Shown here one piece after another: positions 41,320 through 48,438 of a DNA stretch of 64,000 nucleotides. This DNA is from Hymenobacter sp. BT18 (GTDB taxonomy: Bacteria; Bacteroidota; Bacteroidia; Cytophagales; Hymenobacteraceae). How positions within the stretch are numbered: position 1 is the first letter of the stretch; each line of letters opens with the position of its first letter. The notes below the pieces were generated by a model. That model was not told where the DNA came from and ran no database searches. It saw nothing but the letters and a program-made list of their open reading frames with translations. The position numbers and the translations under genes were made by a program. Location: the NCBI RefSeq assembly GCF_012273015.1, contig NZ_CP050954.1, forward strand, positions 186,001-250,000, read 5' to 3'.

Positions 41320-41841
41320 ATGATGCGCAAACAAAAGCCCGTAAAAGACTCTTTTGTTCGGATGACCGAACTGGTGCTGCCCAACGACACGAACACGCTC
41401 AATAACCTGATGGGGGGCCGCATGATGCACCTGATGGATGTGGCCGCCGCTATTTCGGCCCAGCGCCACTCCAACCGCATCGTGGTTACAGCTTCGGTAG
41501 ATAATGTTTCGTTCCGGGAAGGCATCAAGCTGGGCAACGTCGTCACGCTGGAAGCCCAGGTGACGCGCTCCTTCAGCTCCAGCATGGAAGTACACATTGA
41601 TGTGTGGGCCGAGGATATTCCCAACGGCACCCGGTTTAAATCCAACGAGGCCTTTTTCACCTTCGTGGCCGTCGATCAGTCGGGACGCCCGATTGATGTG
41701 CCCGAGGCGGTGGCCGAAACCGAAGACGAAATCCGCCTCTACGACGGAGCCCTGCGCCGCCGCCAGCTGCGCCTGGTGCTGGGTGGCCGCATGAAGCCCC
41801 ACGACGCGGCCGAGCTCAAGGCCCTGTTTGAGATGGAGTAG
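41320..41841 (+). CDS. Acyl-CoA thioesterase, hotdog fold (YciA/BACH-like)
   Basis: A 173-aa hydrolase expected to cleave acyl-CoA to free acid and CoA. Motifs include LPNDTNTLNNLMGGRMMHLM (the N-x-x-x-x-x-G-G loop of the hotdog family), DVAAAISAQRHSNRIVVTAS, VDNVSFREGIKLGNVVTLEA and SMEVHIDVWAED. The start is one of two adjacent ATGs (41320 or 41323); the first is used. The long upstream frame reads through the promoter and divergent flavoprotein region and is not coding. Monocistronic, ended by a hairpin. Confidence 0.88.
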   Translation: MMRKQKPVKDSFVRMTELVLPNDTNTLNNLMGGRMMHLMDVAAAISAQRHSNRIVVTASVDNVSFREGIKLGNVVTLEAQVTRSFSSSMEVHIDVWAEDIPNGTRFKSNEAFFTFVAVDQSGRPIDVPEAVAETEDEIRLYDGALRRRQLRLVLGGRMKPHDAAELKALFEME

Positions 41842-41880
41842 GTCAGCTACTTGGTATAAGCTACCGTACTTTCCTTCTGA

Positions 41881-41914
41881 CTGGCCCTACTGCTTAGCGA
41901 AGTAGTAGGGCCAG
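41881..41914 (+). terminator. Hairpin after the thioesterase gene
   Basis: CTGGCCCTACT pairs with AGTAGGGCCAG around a 12-nt loop. There is no strong T run. Confidence 0.55.
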
Positions 41915-41977
41915 CTTCATACGGAGCCGGGAAACCCCACTTATTGCTTAACTTCCGGTCAGTCCTTGTACTGCATT

Positions 41978-42844
41978 ATGGATACCGCTGCAACTCTTTC
42001 CTTTTTCCAGAGCTTCTACGCCAACACCCCCCTGTACGTCGTAGCCGAGCCAGAGCCAACCTTGCCAGGGCCTACTGCGGCTGAAGTGCCCGCAGCGCCC
42101 GTTGCATCTTTACCTGCTGCAGTACCCGTAGCTCAGCAACCGACGCCAGCTCCCCTGGCTCCGGCCCCGGTGCCCGTAGCAGCTACAGCCCCTGCGCCAC
42201 CACAAGCGCCTGCTCCAAAGCTTCCCTCACTGGGTAGCCTCAAACCTAGCAACCACCCAACCGGCCCGGCGCTGCCACCCGTTTCTGCTGCCACGCCCCA
42301 TCCTCCTGCATCGGCGGCCTCAGCACCGGTAGCACCGGCTTACCAGCCCACCAACCTTACGCTGGCCGAACTGCCGGCTGCTGCTCCCGCGCCGGCCGCC
42401 CAAACCGGCCGCATTCAGCCTACCCCTACCCAGTCGCCGGTAGCGCACGTGCCGTTTTCGACGCTGGGCAGCAACGCCCGGGGCCTCATCATTCTGGTAC
42501 GCATGTCGCCCGACCAGTTCCGCAAGCTGCCGCGCAACGTGTTTCTCAACAACCTGCTCAAGGCCATTCGGCTGGTGATGGAGGACGTGGTGCTGGTAAA
42601 CGTGGAGCACGAGAAGTTTCCGGTGGCTTTGTGCAGCCTGCGCCAGCACCTGCACGCCCGCCAGTTTCTGGCCTTCGGCAAAAACCTGCTCGACGTGGCC
42701 GTGTACACCACCCAGCCCTACGAGCCTGTGCTGCTTTACGGCGACACGGCCTTCCTTGGCGCCGGCGAAATCGACATGCTCGAATACGACGCCGGCCGCA
42801 AAAAGCAGCTCTGGCAGGCTATCCAGCGGATGTTTTTGGGGTAG
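41978..42844 (+). CDS. Hypothetical protein, possibly DNA polymerase III psi-like
   Basis: A 288-aa protein with an N-terminal stretch of 25 residues (MDTAATLSFFQSFYANTPLY), a Pro/Ala-rich linker from about 30 to 160, and a compact C-terminal domain of about 120 residues. The latter reads GLIILVRMSPDQFRKLPRNV, FLNNLLKAIRLVMEDVVLVN, HARQFLAFGKNLLDVAVYTT and DAGRKKQLWQAIQRMFLG. The order of a beta strand, a helix pair, a second strand and a final D-x-x-x-K-x-x-LW-x-A motif resembles HolD-type psi subunits (C-terminal LW-x-AL). That match is by eye only and is low in confidence. A Pro/Ala linker would suit a flexible clamp-loader tether. Confidence 0.6.
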   Translation: MDTAATLSFFQSFYANTPLYVVAEPEPTLPGPTAAEVPAAPVASLPAAVPVAQQPTPAPLAPAPVPVAATAPAPPQAPAPKLPSLGSLKPSNHPTGPALPPVSAATPHPPASAASAPVAPAYQPTNLTLAELPAAAPAPAAQTGRIQPTPTQSPVAHVPFSTLGSNARGLIILVRMSPDQFRKLPRNVFLNNLLKAIRLVMEDVVLVNVEHEKFPVALCSLRQHLHARQFLAFGKNLLDVAVYTTQPYEPVLLYGDTAFLGAGEIDMLEYDAGRKKQLWQAIQRMFLG

Positions 42845-42886
42845 TATTTTTGAACACCTCTGCTGCTTGTCAGTACTTCATTTAAC

Positions 42887-42920
42887 AAAAAAGCCGGGCC
42901 ATGCATGGCCCGGCTTTTTT
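42887..42920. terminator. Bidirectional intrinsic terminator
   Basis: AAAAAAGCCGGGCCATG pairs with CATGGCCCGGCTTTTTT in one continuous palindrome, with A and T tracts on both sides. It lies between convergent genes. Confidence 0.95.
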
Positions 42921-42938
42921 GTTGAATGAAAGGTTAGG

Positions 42939-44096
42939 TTACTTCAGCACCGAGGCCAGCGTGTTTTCCAGCTGGGCGCCACGCAGGTTCTTGGCAATGA
43001 TTTTTCCCTGGGGGTCAATCAGGATGGACAGCGGAATGGACTTCACGCCGTAGGTCTGGCCGGCGGCCGACTCCCAGCCTTTCAGGTCCGACACGTGGGT
43101 CCAGGTCAGCTGGTCGTCCTTGATGGCTTTGAGCCACTTGTCGCGGCTCTGGTCGAAGCTCACGCTGTAGATTTCGAAGCCCTGGCCTTTGCTCTTAAAC
43201 TTCTGGTAGGCCCGCACCACGTTGGGATTTTCCTTGCGGCAGGGCCCGCACCAAGAGGCCCAGAAATCGATGAGTACGTACTTGCCGCGCAGGCTGCTGA
43301 GGGCTACTTCCTTGCCGTCGGGAGCCAGGAGCTTGATTTCGGGGGCCATCTGGCCTTTGGCGGTAGAGCGTATTGGGTCGAGGCGGGCCACCAGGGCCTT
43401 GGTGTAGCGCGAGTCGGGCAGGGAGGCCTTAAACTGGTTGGCCATGGAGTCGGCAAAGACAAACTCCTCGTCGGGGTTGAGCAGGTTGCTCACCACGAAG
43501 GCCGAGGCCACCGACTTGGGGTTGCGGCGCACCAGCGCCTTGATGGCGGCATTGCTGCGGGCCTGGGCGGCCAGATACTGCCCTTCAATAGCCTGCATGG
43601 AGTCGGCGCGGCCGGTTTGGGCCGCCTGGTTGTAGCGCTGCTCCAGGGCCTGGGCCTGCTGGCGGCTGCGGCCCATCACGGTGCCCAGTTGCTGGAGCAT
43701 CTCGGAATCAGCGGAGCCTTTCACGGTGTAGCCTTCCGATAGGCGGTTGGCATCACCGCTCAAGGTAAGCTTAGTGCGGTTGTCGAGGGCGAGGAGCACT
43801 TGGTTCTGGTCGTTTACCTTCACTTGGTAGAGGCCAGCCTCAGGCACGGTACCCGTGAAGGTGAACTCGCCCTTGTCGTTGACGGTAGCCGTGTCGCGCG
43901 AAACGAACTGGGTTTCGCCCAGTTCGGCCAGGTACACTTTGCTGCCGGCCGCGGCATTCGTGAGCTGACCGTTGATCTGGAAGCCCGTAGCGGCGGCCGC
44001 GCCGCCCTCGGTGGTAGGCACAGTGGACTTGTTGCAGGCGTTGGCCATGCCCAGCAGGGCACCCAGGTAAAGCAGACTTTTCATTTTATTCATCAT
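42939..44096 (-). CDS. TlpA-like thiol-disulfide lipoprotein with DUF4369
   Basis: A 385-aa envelope protein. The N-terminus LLYLGALLGMANACNKS is a lipobox signal (Cys about residue 21). Residues 40-200 are a DUF4369 domain (FQINGQLTNAAAGSKVYLAE). The C-terminal 140 residues are a thioredoxin fold with active-site WASWCGPCRKENPNV (CxxC), SLRGKYVLIDF, and cis-Pro KSIPLSILID. Such proteins reduce disulfides in the periplasm, often for cytochrome c maturation. It is paralogous to the next gene over the thioredoxin domain. Confidence 0.88.
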   Translation of the reverse strand: MMNKMKSLLYLGALLGMANACNKSTVPTTEGGAAAATGFQINGQLTNAAAGSKVYLAELGETQFVSRDTATVNDKGEFTFTGTVPEAGLYQVKVNDQNQVLLALDNRTKLTLSGDANRLSEGYTVKGSADSEMLQQLGTVMGRSRQQAQALEQRYNQAAQTGRADSMQAIEGQYLAAQARSNAAIKALVRRNPKSVASAFVVSNLLNPDEEFVFADSMANQFKASLPDSRYTKALVARLDPIRSTAKGQMAPEIKLLAPDGKEVALSSLRGKYVLIDFWASWCGPCRKENPNVVRAYQKFKSKGQGFEIYSVSFDQSRDKWLKAIKDDQLTWTHVSDLKGWESAAGQTYGVKSIPLSILIDPQGKIIAKNLRGAQLENTLASVLK

Positions 44097-44300
44097 TCAG
44101 AAAGCAACCCGACTTGTTGGAAGCCGGAAACACAGAAGCAGGAGACGGTGAAACCGGGCGCAAGTTGCCTAATCCCGGGGAATAGCGCCGCCAGTGCGGG
44201 CCATAGTTGCTTAGCATAACCCGCAAATCCGGGGTAGAGTTGCAGTCGGTAGCGGCCGGGAGAACAGGAAGAAGGCAAAACCGGCCGGACAATCCACAGC

Positions 44301-44825
44301 TTAATCCAGCGGAATGTATTCCGAAATCTTCTGCCCCAGGGCGCGGCCGTGCAGGTCGGTAGCCAAAATCTGGCCTTCGGGGCCCAGCAGCAGGTTGAAA
44401 GGCAGGGCCGTGACGCCGTAGGCGCGGGCCCCGCTGCTCTCCCACCCTTTCAGGTCCGAAACCTGGGGCCAGCTGAGCTGGTCGGCGGCCACGGCCCTAA
44501 GCCACTTGTCGCGGTTCACATCCAGTGATACGCTCACGATTTCCAGGCCCCGGGAATGAAACTGCCCGTAGATTTTACGCAAGTTGGGGCTTTCTTGGCG
44601 GCAGGGCCCGCACCAGGAAGCCCAAAAGTCTACCAGCACGTACTGGCCGCGCAGGCTGCTGAGCTTGAGGCTGGAGCCTTCGGGCGTGGGCAGCTGCAGG
44701 TCCGGGGTGATGACTGCGCTGGCGCTGTCCAGGGTTTCGCGGTTAGTAGGCGCTGCCCGGTGGCAGCTGATGGTGGAGGCCAGCAACAGGCCGCAAACGA
44801 CGAGAACGGGGGTGCGGAAAGGCAT
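44301..44825 (-). CDS. TlpA-like thioredoxin-fold lipoprotein
   Basis: A 174-aa protein read from the ATG at 44825 (a TTG two codons upstream is possible). It has a lipobox (LLLASTISCHRA) and a thioredoxin fold with WASWCGPCRQESPNL, SLRGQYVLVDF and VTALPFNLLLGPEGQ. Its last ~120 residues are close to the larger neighbour downstream: DKWLRAVAADQLSWPQVSDL against DKWLKAIKDDQLTWTHVSDL, then KGWES. The pair looks like a tandem duplication in which this copy lacks the DUF4369 domain. Confidence 0.86.
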   Translation of the reverse strand: MPFRTPVLVVCGLLLASTISCHRAAPTNRETLDSASAVITPDLQLPTPEGSSLKLSSLRGQYVLVDFWASWCGPCRQESPNLRKIYGQFHSRGLEIVSVSLDVNRDKWLRAVAADQLSWPQVSDLKGWESSGARAYGVTALPFNLLLGPEGQILATDLHGRALGQKISEYIPLD

Positions 44826-44859
44826 GGCCAATATTCGGCAGCTCTACGGCAAATAGCAA

Positions 44860-44892
44860 ACGCCCACCAACCGCAGGGCAGTAGGTGGGCGT
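44860..44892 (-). terminator. Hairpin after gatB (minus strand)
   Basis: ACGCCCACC and GGTGGGCGT pair, followed on the minus strand by TTGCTATTT. It is about 50 nt beyond the gatB stop. Confidence 0.55.
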
Positions 44893-44944
44893 GGCAGATG
44901 AATTGGTAAACGAAAAGCAGCCAGGCAGGTAACCTCTAGCTTGA

Positions 44945-46402
44945 TTAGGCGTCGAGCTTCTGGCGCAGGAGCTGGTTGGCGAGCTTGGGGTCGGCTTTGC
45001 CACCGGTGAGCTTCATCAGCTCGCCCATGAACATACCCGTGAGGCTTTTTTTGCCGGCGCGGTACTCGGCCACTTTGGCCGGGTTGGCATCCAGCACTTG
45101 CTGAATCATGGCTTCCAGCGCACCGGCATCTGACTGCTGCAATAAGCCCTGGGCCTCAGCGGCGGCGGCGGCGGTGTGCGTGGGGTTGTCGAGCAGGAAC
45201 GGGAACAGCTGCTTGCTGGCTACCGAGTGGCCCACCTTGTTTTCGTCGATGAGCCCAATGATGTCGGCCACATGCCGGGGCGTGAGCGGGAACTGCTCCA
45301 GGGTGAGGGCCCGCTCGTTCAGGTAGGCCTTCACGGGGCCCGTTACCCAGTTGGCGGCGGCTTTGGCGTTAGAGGTCAGGCGTGTCAGCTCGTCGAAGTA
45401 CAGGGCTATGTCCTTATCGGCCGTCAGCACGGTGGCGTCGTAGTCGGAAAGGCCCAGCTCGCCGGTGAAGCGGGCGTAGAGCTGCTGGGGCAGGGCGGGC
45501 AGCTCGCTCTGGATGCGGTGCAGCCAGGCATCGTCAATCACCACCGGGGGCAGGTCGGGCTCCGGGAAGTACCGGTAGTCGTTCATGGTTTCCTTGCTGC
45601 GCTGGCCGCTGGTAGTGCCGGTCTGCGCGTCAAAGCCGCGGGTTTCGCTGATAATTTCCTCCCCGGCTTCGAGCAGGGCAATCTGCCGCTCTATTTCGTA
45701 CTCGATGGCGCGCTGCACGTTGCGGAAGGAGTTCATGTTCTTCACCTCCACCTTGGTGCCGTACTGCGCGGCGCCTTTCAGCATCACCGACACGTTGGCG
45801 TCGCAGCGCAGGGAGCCTTCCTCCATGTTGCCGTCGCAGATTTCGAGGTACTCCACCAGTTTCTTGATTTCGGCCAGGTATGCGTAGGCTTCCTCCGAGG
45901 TGCGAATGTCCGGCTCACTCACGATTTCGATGAGCGGCACGCCGGCGCGGTTCAAGTCCACCAGGGTTTCTACTTCGCCCGCTAAGTGCATGGATTTGCC
46001 CGCATCTTCCTCCATGTGAATGCGCGTAACGCCAATGCGGCGCTCCGAGCCGTCGGCGAGGCGGATATCCACGTGGCCCTCGTAGCAGATGGGCGTCTTA
46101 TCCTGGGTTATCTGGTAGCCCTTGGGCAGGTCGGGGTAGAAGTAGTTTTTGCGCGCAAACAGGTTGTCGCGGCGGATGTGGCAGTTGGTGGCCAGGCCCA
46201 TTTTCATGGCGTACTCCACGGCCGTGTAGTTCACGCGGGGCAGCGTGCCGGGGTGGCCCAGCGTAATCACGCTCAGGTTGTTGTTGGGCAGGGCGCCGTA
46301 CTCGTTTTCATCCGAAGAGTACATTTTGCTGCGCGTGAGCAGCTGGGCGTGTACTTCCAGGCCGATGACGGGCTGGTATTTGGCTTTAATAGCTTCGTCC
46401 AT
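44945..46402 (-). CDS. gatB: Asp-tRNA(Asn)/Glu-tRNA(Gln) amidotransferase subunit B
   Basis: A 485-aa subunit read from the ATG at 46402. It uses ammonia delivered from GatA to amidate Glu-tRNA(Gln) or Asp-tRNA(Asn), needed when GlnRS or AsnRS is missing. Family signs are YQPVIGLEVHAQLLTRSKMY, ALPNNNLSVITLGHPGTLPR, VNYTAVEYAMKMGLATNCHI, YFYPDLPKGYQITQDKTPIC and the C-terminal YqeY-like helices (AMIQQVLDANPAKVAEYRAG then KKSLTGMFMGELMKLTGGKA). gatA and gatC are not adjacent, which is normal in Bacteroidota. Confidence 0.95.
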   Translation of the reverse strand: MDEAIKAKYQPVIGLEVHAQLLTRSKMYSSDENEYGALPNNNLSVITLGHPGTLPRVNYTAVEYAMKMGLATNCHIRRDNLFARKNYFYPDLPKGYQITQDKTPICYEGHVDIRLADGSERRIGVTRIHMEEDAGKSMHLAGEVETLVDLNRAGVPLIEIVSEPDIRTSEEAYAYLAEIKKLVEYLEICDGNMEEGSLRCDANVSVMLKGAAQYGTKVEVKNMNSFRNVQRAIEYEIERQIALLEAGEEIISETRGFDAQTGTTSGQRSKETMNDYRYFPEPDLPPVVIDDAWLHRIQSELPALPQQLYARFTGELGLSDYDATVLTADKDIALYFDELTRLTSNAKAAANWVTGPVKAYLNERALTLEQFPLTPRHVADIIGLIDENKVGHSVASKQLFPFLLDNPTHTAAAAAEAQGLLQQSDAGALEAMIQQVLDANPAKVAEYRAGKKSLTGMFMGELMKLTGGKADPKLANQLLRQKLDA

Positions 46403-46565
46403 GTAGCACAGGTTGGCTTGCGCCGAACTTTGATTTCCGCAGCAGTTGCGGCGGGGCTGATTGTGGGTGCAAGTTAAGGACTCGGCCGCTAGGAGCACGA
46501 AAGCGGGCCGCAGGAAAGTTTTCTCCGCGTCCCACTCCGGTTTTCAGGCTTGCCTATGCGGTTCC

Positions 46566-47531
46566 TCAGTCGTTGACCACCGGCACGTTGGCATCCAGGA
46601 AGGCGGTGCTGGCCCGGTTGTAGGCCTCGTTGAACTTCTGGCTCTGGGTGTTCAGGGTTTTGATGTAGCGGTTGTAGTCCTCCACATCGGCGCGGGTGAG
46701 CTGGTCTTTGCGCAGGAGCAGCTCCTGCAGCTTGCGGAAGTCGTTGCCGCACTCCACCACGTAGAAGTTGGCCAGGTTCTTCGCCGCGTCGCGGTACTGG
46801 TTCTGCTTGCCCCGAAAAGCGGGCAGGGCCGCCAGCTCGGCGGCCGAGGTTTCGGCGGCTTCCAGCTGGGTGCGGGCCGTCTCAAAGGCCGCGGCGTCCT
46901 GCTTGGTGAGGGCCGCAGAGAAGGCGGCATTCACCTTTTCCAGGCGGAAGGTGGTCAAATACACTTTGTGGTGGTAGGCGCTAACCTCGGAAATCTGCCG
47001 CATGGTTTCGCCCATTTTCCGGCTGGCGGGCGTTTCCTGCATGGTCAGGCCGAACTGCCGGGCAAAGCGCTGCTGGGCCGCCTCTACACTGTCGCCGGCG
47101 GCTTCCAGCTTGGCTTCGGCCTGCTCCATAGTGTCGAAGTACTGCTGCATGGCTTCCAGGCTCTGGGTGCGGCCGGCGGCCAGGGTATTCACCTTTTTGT
47201 AGTCGAGCGAGTACACGCTCAGCATCTGCTGAAACGAGGCCTTGGCTTTGTCGCGGAAGTCGGTGTTGCCTTTGAAGGCCGGCAGGTGGGAAATCTTGGC
47301 CAGGGAGAGTTTATTCTGGGTGATGACGTCCTGCAGGCGGGCCGCAATCTTCTTCTCATTCTCACTGTGCGCCGATTTGCTGATGTAGCGAAGGCACTTC
47401 TGCATCATCACCTGCTGCTCGGCCACGATGAAGTTGTTGTACTCCACGGGCTCCGTGAACCTGGTTTGGGCCGTGGCGGTGGTGCCAGCCAGCAAAAGGA
47501 AGGCGGCGGTGAAAAGGGTAGAAAGGCGCAT
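46566..47531 (-). CDS. Secreted helical protein, resembles LIC11966-type surface proteins
   Basis: A 321-aa protein with a signal peptide (1-22, ending GTTATAQ). The rest is strongly helical and charged, with likely coiled coils (residues about 55-180 and 200-290), for example VEYNNFIVAEQQVMMQKCLR, YDTMEQAEAKLEAAGDSVEA-like and NFYVVECGNDFRKLQELLLR. The overall plan resembles the LIC_11966 family of surface proteins known from Leptospira and Bacteroidota; I make that link from memory with modest confidence. It is followed on the plus-numbered side by a TonB-type gene in the same direction. Confidence 0.6.
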   Translation of the reverse strand: MRLSTLFTAAFLLLAGTTATAQTRFTEPVEYNNFIVAEQQVMMQKCLRYISKSAHSENEKKIAARLQDVITQNKLSLAKISHLPAFKGNTDFRDKAKASFQQMLSVYSLDYKKVNTLAAGRTQSLEAMQQYFDTMEQAEAKLEAAGDSVEAAQQRFARQFGLTMQETPASRKMGETMRQISEVSAYHHKVYLTTFRLEKVNAAFSAALTKQDAAAFETARTQLEAAETSAAELAALPAFRGKQNQYRDAAKNLANFYVVECGNDFRKLQELLLRKDQLTRADVEDYNRYIKTLNTQSQKFNEAYNRASTAFLDANVPVVND

Positions 47532-47555
47532 AGTTGAGGTTATAAAAAGTGGTTT

Positions 47556-48320
47556 TTAGCGGACTTGAAAGGTTACTGGCACTGTAAAATCCGCGCTGGC
47601 TGGCGTTCCATCTAACTTGCCGGGGGTCCAACCATGAAGCGTTTTTACCACACGCAATGCCTCCGCATCCAAACTCGGGCTTACGCTTTTCAAGACGCGT
47701 GCATTAACCACCTGTCCACGGGAGTCAATTGTAAAACTGACCATTGATTTGCCTTGCTCTCCGTCACGGAGCGAGTTAGCTGGATACACTGTGGCTGAAC
47801 GGATAGCCTCCAGCAACGCATTTATGCCACCCGGATACTCCGGCAATTGTATGAAAGGAATCCAGGAAGTGGATTTGCCGGCCGCATCAAAACACTGTGA
47901 AACCATACGCTTCCCTAACTTAAATTCCTCTTGGCGGCGCAAAACCCCATTGGAATAATACACCAGTACTTTTCCCTGACGTTTACCCGCCACAAATCCT
48001 TCCTGGGTGTATATCTGTCCCGATTCGAACCAGCGGCGGTGGATACCATGCAACGTGCCTTTTTGCAGGTTGCTGTAGGGAATTTCCTCCTGCTTTTTCC
48101 CCGAAGCATAGTAGTGGGTAATTACGGCCGCCCCCTTCGCTAGCCGAGTCGTATCAGTACGAGCAGCTTGCAACGGGTGAAAACTTATGCTATTATTCTC
48201 CCCTAACTCGGTTTTGAAGAATCCATTAATGGATTGCCCGTTAGCTGAATAAGCATCAAGCAAAGAAAAAGCTATACTAACTATCCAAGCACAATGCTTG
48301 ATAACACCAGAGCGAGACAT
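47556..48320 (-). CDS. MORN-repeat / TonB C-terminal domain protein
   Basis: A 254-aa protein with an N-terminal hydrophobic signal (about 1-28). MORN-like antitoxin-type repeats follow (KGTLHGIHRRWFESGQIYTQ, GFVAGKRQGKVLVYYSNGVL), then a TonB C-terminal domain (PEYPGGINALLEAIRSATVY, MVSFTIDSRGQVVNARVLKS, GWTPGKLDGTPASADFTVPV). The fusion is a common energy-transducer-type protein in Bacteroidota. The region has lower GC content than its neighbours. It runs toward the LIC11966-type gene with 24 nt between them. Confidence 0.75.
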   Translation of the reverse strand: MSRSGVIKHCAWIVSIAFSLLDAYSANGQSINGFFKTELGENNSISFHPLQAARTDTTRLAKGAAVITHYYASGKKQEEIPYSNLQKGTLHGIHRRWFESGQIYTQEGFVAGKRQGKVLVYYSNGVLRRQEEFKLGKRMVSQCFDAAGKSTSWIPFIQLPEYPGGINALLEAIRSATVYPANSLRDGEQGKSMVSFTIDSRGQVVNARVLKSVSPSLDAEALRVVKTLHGWTPGKLDGTPASADFTVPVTFQVR

Positions 48321-48343
48321 TATTTAGTCGTACTAATGGACAT

Positions 48344-48386
48344 GAAAAATGGGCGCTGCAAGACATCCTGCCTTACAACGCCCATT
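48344..48386 (-). terminator. Possible terminator after alaS (minus strand)
   Basis: AATGGGCG and CGCCCATT pair around a 23-nt loop, followed on the minus strand by TTTTC. The large loop makes it weak. Confidence 0.5.
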
Positions 48387-48438
48387 GCGGTTTAGTAGCC
48401 GAATAGTCAAAGCTATTAAACTAGCTCTTGATTAGCAA

